Source of the DNA: Piezodorus guildinii
Taxonomy: Eukaryota > Arthropoda > Insecta > Hemiptera > Pentatomidae
NCBI GenBank assembly: GCA_023052935.1
Contig: CM041292.1
Location: 111,071,436 to 111,135,435, forward strand
Length of the DNA stretch: 64,000 bases
Direction: 5' to 3'
Program-made: the position numbers and the translations under genes
Notes under the pieces: generated by a model
The model's input: only the letters and a program-made list of their open reading frames with translations
Databases searched by the model: none
Told to the model about the DNA's origin: nothing
In this document: positions 46,811 through 57,591 of the stretch, piece by piece
Layout: every line of letters begins with the position of its first letter
Numbering within the stretch: the stretch's first letter is position 1

Positions 46811-47135
46811 AATATTAATAAATATCCATCGTACATTCCCAGCATGGGAAAAATAAAAAAATGTTTTCAATTCAAATCCTAGTAAATTAATTGTTTAGTG
46901 AATAAAAATAAATTATGGTATGCCTGTCAGGTTACTGCCTTAACTTTTGAATCTAGACCTATTTTTATCGGTTACCAATAAATCATAATTTTTTACTTTT
47001 GTCAAATTACACTTATATAATACGAGAAATAAACTTTCCATTTAATATTTCTTACCTTTTTATTTCTGAACTCTAAGTTGATCATTTCTTTGGTACAATG
47101 AATTTTCTTTATTTCGATTTTTGCTCATCTATCTG

Positions 47136-47402
47136 TTTATTTATTTTTAACGTCACTTTATGCTACTGTGGCTAATCGGACGATGATACAGTGGGAGTCC
47201 TAAATTTTGCCTATCCAAGTTTTATTAGGGCAGGGATCTTTAACCAGTACCTGACATCGCACAGGCTCGGGACCATCTTTTAAATGATGGCATAACTAAG
47301 GATTTTGTACTCTCATTAAAAATCCTGGGACCACTTGTGGGTTTGAACCCGTGACCTTTTGCATAGAAGGCTGTTATGCTAGCCACCCTGCAACAGATGA
47401 TC
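47136..47402 (-). mobile_element. tRNA-derived SINE, older copy
   Basis: Minus-strand copy with the TGTTTATTTATTTTTAACGT tail side, the conserved body with a ~25-base deletion near 47283, B box (GGTTTGAACCC on plus) and the head TGCTAGCCACCCTG. Confidence 0.9.
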
Positions 47403-47909
47403 TCTGTTGCTTATCTAAACGATCTACCTTCTCGATGAGATGTTAAAATAATGTTGACACCTTTCAAAGAATTCATAAAGCATGGAGCAGAAATCAATTC
47501 TTTATACTGAATGGAATACTCCTATCTCTTCATCAACAGCTACTTCTTAAGTCTATTTAAGTAGAATATCAAATGAATGTTTTGTTCTTTTCACATACAA
47601 TTAAAATTAGGAGTTAATTATGACAATTGGTAAAGAAACTATTTACACCGCACACTTGTTGGATGATGAACTGTAACCATTCCGCCATCTGTATCCAGGC
47701 CTTAATAATACTTTTTGAAACTCTTAGTAAACCAAAAAGGAAAATTGTTATTATTTTCATCAATATTAATAGCCAATATTACATTATGTTTGTAAATATA
47801 ATAAGTTAATAATATACCAAGTGAGTAATGTGCTAACCGATTTATTACTTCAGAATAGCTGATACGTTAGGAGGTGAACTAATATTGATGAACCGATATA
47901 TCTGTTTAG
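47403..47909. other. end of intron 2, nothing recognised
   Basis: AT-rich up to the exon 3 acceptor. No ORF with recognisable motifs. Confidence 0.45.
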
Positions 47910-48080
47910 CAAGGAGCGGAGTCGCAGGCCTCCAGACAGGCGGAGGCGAGGAGGCGAGCGATGGCGCGGCGTAGGGCACAGACCCAGAGGGCCAGGAACC
48001 TGAGGCTCAGGATGGGGACGCCCCCGCCCGTCGAAGGGAGGAAGCACAAGCATCTCCAGACCCACGAGTATCTAGAGGAT
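47910..48080 (+). CDS. RSPH3: RSPH3 exon 3
   Basis: This exon encodes residues 203-259 and is phase 0 at both ends. The acceptor is CTGTTTAG and the donor GTGAGT. An arginine-rich helix (QAEARRRAMARRRAQTQRAR) is followed by PPPVEGRKHKHLQTHEYLED. This matches the vertebrate RSPH3 block with REARRRALARK, then PEPVEGRKHVDVQTELYLEE. It is a strongly G+C-rich island in AT-rich intron. An internal ATG at 47961 makes it look like a separate small ORF, but the homologous sequence extends upstream of that ATG to the splice acceptor. Confidence 0.95.
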
Positions 48081-48230
48081 GTGAGTCCAAAACATTGTTT
48101 TTTCATCTTTCTTTTACAACACTATCGTCTCGAAATATTAATAAGAAATTTTCATTTTATTACTTTTCATGTATCACAATATTAAGCGAAGGACGATAAC
48201 AGTTATTGTGCCTAACGGTTATTGTTTGTG

Positions 48231-49462
48231 TAAAACGGTCGTCCGGAAACTTCGTAGAGAAATTTGGACAAATAATACTGTTGAACAGCTTAAAAATGTA
48301 TTTAATCTACAAATTAGTTACCACCGTTAGCGATTACCCTTTCCCAACAGCTTGGAAGGTCCATTATCCTTTTTTCCAAAAATCACTTTCCTTACTCCTG
48401 AAGAACAATAAAAGGTCCGTTTTGACGTCATCTTCTGAATAGTAGGATTTCCCTTGTAGAAAAGTTTTGAGGGAACGGAAAAGATGGAAACCTGAAGGAG
48501 CAATGTCGAGTGAGCAAGGGGGTGAGGTAAAACCTCCCATCTGATGTTTAATAACTTTTGCCGAGTCCTTAAAGACAAATGGGGCCTAGCGTTGTCTTAG
48601 TGGAATAGCACTCCTTTCCAATTTGCCAACTTTGGCCGTTTCTCTTCAATTGCTGCCTTCAATCAATCTAATTGGGCGCAGTAAAAATCCGTATTTATAG
48701 TTTGGTTTTGTGGAAGGAGCTCAAAATGTATGGGTCCCTTCCAATCCCACCAAATACTGAGCATCACCTTTCTTGGCTGCAAGCGGACCTTTAGTATAGC
48801 GAGCGGCGTCGTTCCAGGCAACCCCTAAGATGTAGGGAATACATTTTTCGTCACCAATAATAACTCGTTTCAAAATTGGATAATCCACATTTTTTTAAAA
48901 TAAGGTTCCTTTTACTGAGCTCATGCGGAACCCAAACGTCGTAACAACAGACGTACCCGGCCTTCTATAGATTATCAAAAACGGTCGATTTGCAGGCTCT
49001 TAACTCTGCAGTTATCTCACGGACAGTAATTCGTGGATTGTTTGCAATGACCGTCATAATATCCTCGATGTCAAGAGTTGAACACCGACCAGCCCGAGGT
49101 TGGTCTTCCAAACTGAAATCTTCTGATTTAAACTACAAAAACCACTTCTGAACCGTGCTATCAGCAATCAAATGGCTGCCATACACGGTACGAATCTGGT
49201 TTGCAGTTTGGGCTCCTTTTGTCCCTTTTTTAAAAATAACAGCATAATATGCCGAAAATGAACTGAATCGTCACTCATGTTGGTTTGCAATAAACTACAC
49301 TGTTGAGCATTAATAAAGACGAATTCTGAGTGTAAACATAGTTAATTCCAGGAGGATTAAAGGCATATAATTAAACTTTAGCTTCGTGATTCGTTTTTAG
49401 TAGAAAAAAAAAAGGTAAATTTTATTTTAAAAATCTCTACGAACTTTTCTGACAATCCAATA
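48231..49462 (-). mobile_element. decayed mariner-like element, near full length
   Basis: Imperfect terminal repeats are GGAAACTTCGTAGAGAAATT near 48245 and, inverted, AATCTCTACGAACTTTTCTG near 49431. The ~1.23 kb length matches a complete mariner. The minus-strand transposase is broken by many stops: KGAQTANQIRTVYGSHLIAD (DNA-binding end), STVQKWFL, DIMTVIANNPRITVREITAE, DVWVPHELS and SLDIAPSGFHLFRSLKTFLQ, where the SPDLAPSD motif has lost its catalytic Asp to Gly. The group differs from the copy at 7036 and may be mori-like. Confidence 0.82.
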
Positions 49463-49479
49463 CAAACAGTTATTCAAAC

Positions 49480-49750
49480 CCTTTCTTGTCCTATTTCACT
49501 AACACGTAGTGTTTATCATGAGTCCTTACATTCTCTAACTCATTTATTTTTTCATTTTTATCAACGATCTTCCCTATTACACCCAATACAATAACTATGC
49601 AATGTTCTGCTGATCTACACTATTCCTTTTACCCTTCTGCAAAGGCCGATCCTATCCAAAAGCTAAAACAGAACATCGATAATATCAATAGTTATGGAAT
49701 GAGATTGACTCATCAGTATAATATAGTAATTGTCAATGATTAATATTAAT
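49480..49750 (+). pseudogene. LINE reverse transcriptase fragment
   Basis: Translation gives FINDLPYYTQYNNYAMFC, then (after one frame change) SADLHYSFYPSAKADPIQKL and KQNIDNINSYGMRLTH. This is the F.NDLP and damaged FADD region of CR1/jockey-type RT. Confidence 0.65.
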
Positions 49751-50252
49751 TTTTCCCATGATTACGAAGGATGCCGCTCCCTAACTTTGCCTACGTCCGA
49801 TAGCCTTGAGGGGCTTTTGCCCAAGACACCTGGACACTTACATGGCCCCAGGATTAAACAGCTTACCTACAAGAAGTACTTGCTGCGCTTGCGCTAGTTC
49901 ATTAATATACGTCGTTATATCGTCTCTTCTTTATGAACAGTTTTTAGTGTGTAATATTTGTTTTTATTACATATAAACAATTATTGATTGTGCAACAACA
50001 TTCGTTGTCAACAATGGACTAATCCTACTGACTGTAAGTAGTAATATTTACGATTACTTAGTTGTCGTATGAAGTAGAGCTGAGAAGCCTTATCTTTTTC
50101 GCCATATTGCGATCCCCACTCAGCTTCCTCAGCTTGCCAGTCTTCCACTGACCCCTGGAGGGGCCACGTCGCGCTCCGGACAACAAGGTCAAGGTCGCGC
50201 GGACGTATTTTTTTGTTTTATTTTTTATTTATTTTTTTATTTTTATGTATCA

Positions 50253-51566
50253 ATGAGATACTACCACCAAGTCATGGCGGGAAAGGCAAGCATTAAACGC
50301 TCCAGGTCAGCTGGCTCTTCTGCTTCCCCGGTCAAGCAAAGGCAAAGACGTAATAACAAACGCCCTACGCCCCCCTCATCAGCTGCTTCTAACGAACAGG
50401 AACCACAACCCGGGACTTCATCGCAAGGGATGACTGAGGAATCTCCCTTTTTTACTCCTAACCCCTACCAAGTACTCCATATCGAGAAAGAGGTCATGGA
50501 ATCAGAATCTACACCGAGAGATCCCCGCCCTCCTCCCATATTTGTTAAAAATATAAGAAATTTTCAACTCCTATGCACCCAATTAAATAAAATCATTGAT
50601 AGCAAAAGCTACACATGTCTAACGCGTATCAATGACACAAAAATATCACCCGATTCAGCTGATGTGTACCGCAAAATAGTAAAATATCTTACTGAAACAA
50701 AAGCTGATTTTCACACGTATCAGCTAAGAGAGGAGAGGGCATTAAGGGTGGTAATAAGAAATTTACACCCCTCTACACCAGCTGAGGAAATAAAGGAAGA
50801 ACTGACGTCTCTTGGGTTCAAAGTGCGTCAGATAACTAATGTCATGAAAGATATTATAGAAGAATCAGGTGACAGGAGTAAAATTCCTTTACCTCTATTT
50901 TTTGTGGACTTAGAACCGTCTCCAGGAGTAGAAAAAATTTATGAAGTGGAAAAACTCTATTACACGAGAGTAAAGATTGAAAAGCCATATGTAAAAAGAG
51001 ACATTATACAATGCCACAATTGTCAAGCATACGGCCACACGAAAACGTATTGCCACCACATACCGCGCTGTGTTAAATGTGGTGAACAGCACAAGTCTGA
51101 GCAGTGCAATAAATCTCGTATAATCCCAGCAGTTTGCGCTCTGTGCCACAAGGGACATCAGGCGAATTACAAAGGCTGCGAGATTTACAAGAATCTCAAG
51201 TCAAGATTTCTGAAGCCCCAGCGCCAAGAGGAGACTAGACCGAGGAGAAACCCATCAAAATTCGTCGACCCGACAGTTTCGTTCGCCCAACAACTTGGTG
51301 GTGGTGACCAGTCTACTCAGTGTGAGGCCACGCCGGTTCAACATACACTCAAGCATCCCGAACCTGAATCTCAACCACCTCAAAATTTTAATTCTCAAAA
51401 ACTTCCCCAGCATCAAATTTCTCCTATCTCTCCTCCATCAAATGTCACAGACCTCACCAGTTTAATGACATCATTCATCTCAGAAATAAAATCAATAGTT
51501 ATGCCTCTGCTATCAGTCCTAACAAACCTAGTATCAAATTTAATTCCTGCCTTGAAAAAGCCCTAA
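50253..51566 (+). CDS. LINE ORF1, gag-like nucleic-acid-binding protein
   Basis: An intact 437-residue ORF. The first ATG (50253) is followed by a second at 50274 (MAGKASIKRSRSAGS), which may be the true start. A basic N-terminus (residues ~8-40) and a proline-rich linker precede the conserved gag domain starting PRPPPIFVKNIRNFQLLCTQ (about residue 90). Three CCHC-type knuckles lie at about residues 253-310: CHNCQAYGHTKTYC, CVKCGEQHKSEQC and CALCHKGHQANYKGC. A Pro/Gln-rich region and a hydrophobic C-terminus follow. In jockey elements this protein packages the RNA. It is uninterrupted, unlike the copy at 38380. Confidence 0.93.
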   Translation: MRYYHQVMAGKASIKRSRSAGSSASPVKQRQRRNNKRPTPPSSAASNEQEPQPGTSSQGMTEESPFFTPNPYQVLHIEKEVMESESTPRDPRPPPIFVKNIRNFQLLCTQLNKIIDSKSYTCLTRINDTKISPDSADVYRKIVKYLTETKADFHTYQLREERALRVVIRNLHPSTPAEEIKEELTSLGFKVRQITNVMKDIIEESGDRSKIPLPLFFVDLEPSPGVEKIYEVEKLYYTRVKIEKPYVKRDIIQCHNCQAYGHTKTYCHHIPRCVKCGEQHKSEQCNKSRIIPAVCALCHKGHQANYKGCEIYKNLKSRFLKPQRQEETRPRRNPSKFVDPTVSFAQQLGGGDQSTQCEATPVQHTLKHPEPESQPPQNFNSQKLPQHQISPISPPSNVTDLTSLMTSFISEIKSIVMPLLSVLTNLVSNLIPALKKP

Positions 51567-54254
51567 ATGATTCCATCCAACTCCATTTCCATTCTCCTCT
51601 GGAATGCGAATGGTGTTCGAAATCATATTAATGAACTAACTTTATTACTGCACGACAAACGTATTGACGTAGCTCTTATCACTGAAACACGACTAACTAA
51701 CAAACGATCATTCAACATCCCAGACTACCAAATATACCGAACTGACCATCCCGATGGAACAGCTCATGCCGGCACTGCTGTCATCATCCATCGCTCCCTC
51801 TCCCATAATTTATTACCCTTACCAGTCCATAACTTCCTCCAAACCACTGCTGTAATTATACAAACCCGTCATTTTCCTATAACAGTAGTTGCAGCATACT
51901 CTCCTCCAAAAATACCTATTTCCGAAATCCAATTTAATTTATTCCTTAATTCCTTAGGGCATCATTTCCTCATAGGTGCGGACTTAAATGCCAAACACCA
52001 GCAATGGGGAGCCAGAACTACAAATTCTCGCGGGCGAACATTGCTGTCTGCACTCTATTCCACTCACTGTAATATCCTCTCCCCCGATTCCCCTACCTAT
52101 TGGCCTACTGATCCTCACCGTAACCCCGACCTCCTTGATTATTTTATCCACAAAGGGCTAGGACCTTCAAATCATTCCGTTTCCCGGCTCGATGACCTTT
52201 CCTCCGATCATAGCCCTCTTACCCTGACTCTCTCATTATCTCCTATTCCGAAACTCCCTCCACCATCATTCCTAAGAGGCCCAGTTAATTGGAACCTCTT
52301 CCGCGAAATAATAACGGATGGAATAGACCTCAGAGTATCCCTCAAATCTCCACAAGGTCTTGACGATGCAGTTGATTCCTTTACTACCCTTATCCAACAA
52401 GCAGCCTGGAATGCATCTTCACCTTCTCCTTCCCCAAAATACTACCAGAAGAATCCTATACCCCAAAACCTCCTAGATATAATCCATACCAAACGACGCT
52501 CTAGAACCCTCTGGCAAAGAACCAGGCACCCAGACGATCGTAAATTCTACAATTATTACACCAAATTAGCTAAAAAGAAATTAGATAAATTTCGATCCCA
52601 ATCCTACAATTCCTATCTTTCTTCACTATCTCTCTGCGACAATTCCCTCTGGAAAGTAACCAAAAAAGTTCTTAAATACCAATTCATCTCCCATCCCATC
52701 CGACGTGAAGATGGATCCTGGGCTTCGTCGGATGAGACTAGAGCGGACGAATTTGCCAAATACCTTTCTAAAGTTTTTATCCCACACCCCGAGCTCAATC
52801 CTGCCCATACAGCTAACGTAAAGGAATTTCTCTCCTCTCCCATTCCTCTCTCTCCACCCCCTAAAGCTATTAACCCCTCTGAGGTCAAATTCCTTATAAA
52901 GAAACTAAAACCTCGAAAAGCTCCTGGCTATGACCTCCTCAATTCTAAGATCCTTCGTCAACTGCCCCAAAAAGCAATTATATTCCTTACCTACCTCTAT
53001 AATAGTATCCTCCGTACAACCCACTTTCCTTTGGTGTGGAAACACTCCATCATTCTCCTTTTTCCCAAACCTGGTAAACCTCCCAACAACACCTCATCCT
53101 ATAGGCCTATTAGTCTCCTTCCGATCCTTTAAAAAATCTTTGAAAAAATCCTTCTCAAGCGTATCCTACAGTTAATTGAAATTCCTTTCCACCAGTTCGG
53201 ATTCCGCTCACAGCACTCCACTGTACAACAAGGCCTACGAGTGGTTGACCATATATCCTTTGCACTTGAAAACAAGCAATATTGCACTGGTGCCTTTCTG
53301 GACGTTGCTCAGGCATTCGACCGGGTCTGGCACGATGGCTTGCTTTTCAAACTAAAAACCCATTTACCCCAATCCTTATATCTAATCCTACAATCCTACC
53401 TTTCAAACCGTTCCTTCAGAGTCCGCTCTGGTTCAGAATTTTCCAATAGTTACCTGATCGAGGCTGATGTACCTCAAGGCAGTGTCCTAGGTCCTGTCCT
53501 CTATCTCCTATTTACAGCTGACATACCTACGGATCCTGATACCTTCTTAGCAATCTTTGCCGACGATACTGCCATTTTATCAACCCAATCAGATCCCGAA
53601 ATTGCATCTTCCTATCTACAAAGACATCTATCCTTGATTGAATTTTGGTGCGCTAATTGGCGTATCAAAATTAATGAATCCAAATGTAAGCACATCACCT
53701 TTACCCTTCGCCGCAGATCCTGTCCACAAGTCAATTTTAACTCCATACCCCTTCCCTGCTCTGACACAGTCCGGTATCTGGGATTCTTACTAGACAAAAG
53801 ACTAACGTGGAACCCACACACTCGACTTAAACGACAAGAACTCAACAGACGATACGGCCAACTATATAGACTACTAAACAGAACATCAAAACTTTCTGTT
53901 GCTAATAAACTATTAATTTACAAGACGATTCTAAAACCGATATGGACCTACGGACTCGAACTGTGGGGGACAACTAAATTTTCGAACATCAGGCGTATCC
54001 AATCCTTTCAGTCCAAAGTCCTTAGAACAATAGTCAATGCTCCCTATTATGTTACAAACAAGACCTTACACAATGATCTGAATATCCCATTTGTCCTCGA
54101 TTTAATCCCATCTAAATTCCTAAACTTCCACCAGAGGCTAACTCACCTTCCTAATCCTTTATCCCAATCCCTATCTAGCTCCAGCCATCCCTATAACCCT
54201 CCTCGTAGGTTGAAGCGGCAGTGGCCTGGAAACCTTATAACTAAGCAATGCTGA
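51567..54254 (+). CDS. LINE ORF2, endonuclease-reverse transcriptase with one in-frame stop
   Basis: The 896-codon frame is open except for TAA at 53130-53132, between SLLPIL and KIFEKILLKR. The stop is inside the RT finger region, so translation from the first ATG yields only 521 residues. Endonuclease: ISILLWNANGVRNHINELTL, ALITETRL, VVAAYSPPK, LIGADLNAKHQQWGARTTNS and SSDHSPLTL. RT: LKPRKAPGYDLLNSKIL, SSYRPISLLPIL, HQFGFRSQHSTVQ, AFLDVAQAFDRVWHDGL, ADVPQGSVLGPVLYLLFTAD and the FADDTAIL active site, then VRYLGFLLDKRLTWNPHTRL and the terminal RRLKRQWPGNLI. No RNase H is present. All catalytic motifs look intact. Confidence 0.93.
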
Positions 54255-54707
54255 GTGTTGGCAATGGCCAGCTTCTCCACTCACGCCTGAGAGTCTGTGG
54301 CTCTAGCGCCCTCTCTCAGTCTCCACTGGCTTATTAGACCGGTGACGCGACTGACTGAGAGGCGCTGGGATCTCCTAGCCTTGGGCCCCAACACCCACTT
54401 GTGGGCGTCGGGGTTTAATTCGGAGTTCCCAGGGGCAGTATGTAAATATTGTATATATATGTATGAATGTGGCCAAGATTATTATTATTTATTTCTTTTA
54501 TTTTCTTTTTATCTTTATTTACGGTTATTTATTCTTCTTTATATTTTATTTATTTCTATTTATTTTGTATTCATTTATTTTTATTTCTTTATTTTGTGTA
54601 CATAAGGAATGAATGAACTCTAATATCACTAATACTTATTGCCCAAGATTGTGGCAGATTGTATTATTTCTAAATAAATAAAAGTTATAAAAGACAAGAA
54701 GTACTTG

Positions 54708-55161
54708 AACATTATGGATATTAAGTGATACCATATGTCCCTCAGTACCTATCCCTCCCTTCATTTGATCTTCGCTGCCTTCATGCATCCTTCTTATAAG
54801 TACCTCCCAAATTCTTGAACCATGGCACTTCATTCCAACATGCTATTGTGATCAAATTATATAATTTTATATTGGTAAGAATGTTATGTTCCTATTTTGA
54901 TTATAAATAAAGTTGCATCAGCTTATTTAATTGTGTTATTCATTAAGTTATGCATGAGTTAAAAAGTAATGCACGACTAATGACTTAAGGCTGTATGCTA
55001 AAAAACTAATTCCATTCTCTTCGGTTCCAAACGCCTTCTAAATTCTCTTCCATATTTCCTCATTTTTTATCTGTAAATAGTTTAAATTATTTAAGATAAA
55101 CCACATATCAGGTCTTACGAAAAACAACAGTAAAACCTTTTAAAAAATCGATAATAATATC
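54708..55161. other. intron 3 sequence right of the LINE, nothing recognised
   Basis: Continuation of the sequence interrupted by the LINE insertion. The minus ORF at 54636-54833 is partly LINE UTR and not a gene. Confidence 0.45.
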
Positions 55162-55328
55162 ATAGGTGGAATAATCAGGAATCAATCAATAATCAAGCCA
55201 TGTCCAAGCATAAACACATAGTTTATGCTTGGGCATGGCTCAGTAATGCCCTGATGATGGCTCACAAGATTGAGCCGAAACGTAGGCAAAAATTAAAAAA
55301 ATGACTGATTCCTGATTATTCCACCTAT
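55162..55328 (+). mobile_element. 167-bp palindromic element carrying a hammerhead-like core
   Basis: Perfect 23-bp inverted ends lie at 55162-55184 and 55306-55328 (outer bases ATAGGTGGAATAATC). Inside is a second hairpin with 20-bp arms at 55196-55215 and 55221-55240 (one mismatch) and a 5-base loop. The hammerhead-like core follows at 55251-55281. The element is non-coding. Its architecture, with inverted terminal and ribozyme-like sequence, recalls ends of Penelope-like elements, which are known to carry hammerhead motifs; no reverse transcriptase of that type was seen here. Confidence 0.75.
55251..55281 (+). ncRNA. hammerhead-ribozyme-like core
   Basis: CTGATGA at 55251-55257, stem II GGCTC (55259-55263) with GAGCC (55272-55276) closed by an 8-base loop, and GAAAC at 55277-55281. 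These are the invariant core strings in the right order and spacing. Stems I and III and the cleavage site were not established: no ACGUH-type strand was found nearby. Activity is therefore unproven. Confidence 0.55.
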
Positions 55329-55544
55329 AATAGTTTCTACAGTCGACTATACATCCTCAAGATAATAATATCAATTTGGAGTTTATAATATGTTCATTTC
55401 TATCGGCAATCGAAACTATAATATCGGCGATTTGTAAAGGCAGTAATAGATGCAACTACTCCTCTATGATACATGTTCCGCCAAGTTACAATAGAACTCT
55501 GAGCAGCTGATTCTTGAGTTTGTCGATTTTTTTGAAAAAGTAGC

Positions 55545-55762
55545 TTTTTATATACTTGTCTTAAATAAGAAATTTCAGTTTGCGCTGATTTTTGTTTTTT
55601 AGCTAGACTTATCACACATATACGCAAATATTTTTTGCGGGACATAGCCATTTGGAATACTAAAACGCCATTTCCGTCAAAAACTGGATATCCAAACTTT
55701 TCACGATTGCAATACTTGCGATAGTTATATTTCACATATAGCTAAGTGAAAGGAAAAAATAA
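55545..55762 (+). repeat. 0.8 kb element, 3' quarter, diverged
   Basis: CTTGTCTTAAATAAGAAATT, TTTTAGCTAGACTTATCAC, GCGGGACATAGCCATTTGGA, TTTTCACGATTGCAATACTT and the end TAGCTAAGTGAAAGGAAAAA follow the family order. The CA tract is degenerate. Confidence 0.75.
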
Positions 55763-56540
55763 TGGTTTACGATTTCATATTCTTTTTAGCATTTAATTTT
55801 TTTCTGCCATATTCTTTAATTCCTTTCTTATTCTGAAAAAAATTCCACTTTCTTTTTTTTCTTATCTTTTGAGGATTCTCATGAAATATGCAAAACCTTA
55901 TACTCCATGCAAATGTATTCACTATTTTTACATTGTTTAAAAGTACTTTAGAGATTACGTTAGCTTGTTGGAGAATATTCAGCGTTGGAGAAAGATTGAG
56001 AGATTAGAGTGCTAATTAGGTATCGATCTAAGGTGTACTAAGCCAATTCTCGGGCTGGTAGTGATAGCACTCGGGCTCATTAATGTTTCCCGTTTTCGGT
56101 TTCTAATTATTCTGGTGATGTCGTTTTAAGAAACAGCATGATATAAATGAATACAAATAAATTTATGAAAAAAAAGGAGAAGAAAATCGTCATACTGTAA
56201 ACTCATATGTAAGTTGTGTTTTCCAAAAAAAAAAAAAAATAAATAAATAAAAATAAAAGTCTATTGACTGATTTCACATATTTGTTTCCTTTATGAATAA
56301 TGTTGATCTATTGCCAAATATTTTTATCGGAAAGTATTGATAAGCATCCGACCTAGTTCTGATGTTTACTATAGTTTCCAGGAAGCAGACTGAATTAAAA
56401 AATATCTGACAGGAGTTTGTTTAAGTTGTTTACAAAGCAAATAATCTGTAAAGTAATATTCACAATGTAAAATCTATTACTTTCCCCTTCATTACATTAC
56501 TATCATAGATTATCTAGCGTATAGCTGAATGGAACTTTTT
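55763..56540. other. intron 3 sequence, nothing recognised
   Basis: AT-rich, no supported gene. Confidence 0.45.
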
Positions 56541-56970
56541 AAAAAATCTGGTTCTCGCAACACACGAATTTCACTTATCTCCGTTGTTAGAATCAATTTA
56601 ATAGTTTTTAAGAATTTTTAAATACACAGATAAAAATAAATTGTTAAAGAATAAATTACATTGAATTTCAATAGAAACATGTATTTTATTAAATAATTTA
56701 TTATATTATTACCTATGACAATCATTTAGTTTTATTGGCTTTTCATCAACCTCCATTAACTTTTACAATTTTTTGTATAAGGAAATATTTTTTCTAAAAT
56801 ATTTAGTTTTTCTACGGTACATAATACGTATTTATGTTACGGTATATTATTGTTTTTATGTTCAAAAATATAATCTTGGTCTTTTCTCTTTTGGTTGGAT
56901 ATCGTATTCGTTAAAATTATTTATTTATCCTATATCAATTACTATTATAGAAGAGTAATTTAAGTTATGA

Positions 56971-57132
56971 ATATATTATTCGGAACAGTCTCTTCTAATT
57001 TGTTTATATATTTATTTGTCATAACATAATGTAATGTTGATAATGAAACGTAATGTTTTAATAATCATGTTTGATATGTTATGATAAATAAATATATAAA
57101 CAAATTAGAAGAGGCTGTTCCGAATAATATAT
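56971..57132. mobile_element. 162-bp palindromic MITE inside the 0.8 kb element
   Basis: 57-bp inverted arms (56971-57027 and 57076-57132) differ at two positions; each includes ATTCGGAACAG and CTCTTCTAATTTGTTTATAT. The spacer is 48 bp. A TTATTTATCC string occurs on both sides of the insertion (about 56929 and 57133), with about 35 bases of extra sequence on the left. Confidence 0.85.
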
Positions 57133-57591
57133 TTATTTATCCGTTTTTTATCTGTAATATATAAATGATACAGTTATTTTTATAGATTCTACAAAATTAA
57201 AGGTACTTTAGAGGAAGAAAATTTAAAATATCGGCATTTAAGCCCTGTCAGACAATTTCAGTCAGAATGAAAGCTACATTTTATTAGAGCCCATTAAATT
57301 TTACATTGATAAAGGGAGTTTAATCAAAATCGTTAGAACCTTTTTTGAGGAAGTCGTAAAAAGAGGCTAAATGCATGGTATAAAGTGGCTCTTCTGGTTA
57401 GCTAATTTTGATGAAAAAGTTAGTGTAACATCTCGGGAGTATAGTTGTCTTAAATATAAAATTTCGGCATTGTACGACTTTTCGTTTTCGTGTTAAACAT
57501 ACCACACACAGATCTGTTTGCGGAACTAGGTCATTTGGAATCAAGAGACGTGTATTTCCAGTGAAAACTCAAATTCGAAAATGTTCACGAT

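Larger units (their letters stand above)
41223..47909 (+). other. RSPH3: RSPH3 intron 2 (about 6.7 kb)
   Basis: It runs from ACC|GTGAGT to GTTTAG|CAA. It contains two long (TA)n arrays, SINE copies, two pieces of the 0.8 kb inverted-terminal element and one 147-bp palindrome. Confidence 0.9.
49883..54693 (+). mobile_element. nearly intact jockey-like LINE, 14-bp target duplication
   Basis: ACAAGAAGTACTTG is repeated perfectly at 49869-49882 and 54694-54707, defining a 4811-bp insertion in RSPH3 intron 3. It has a ~370-bp 5' UTR, ORF1 (50253-51566), ORF2 (51567-54254, one internal stop) and a ~440-bp 3' UTR ending AAATAAATAAAAGTTATAAA. ORF1 ends TAA immediately before the ORF2 ATG. It is sense-oriented relative to RSPH3. 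Shorter relatives are at 30720 and 38310. Confidence 0.95.

Noticed and set aside
47961..48185. Independent small gene starting at ATG 47961
   Set aside because: The frame is RSPH3 exon 3; homology continues upstream of this ATG to the acceptor and stops at the GTGAGT donor.
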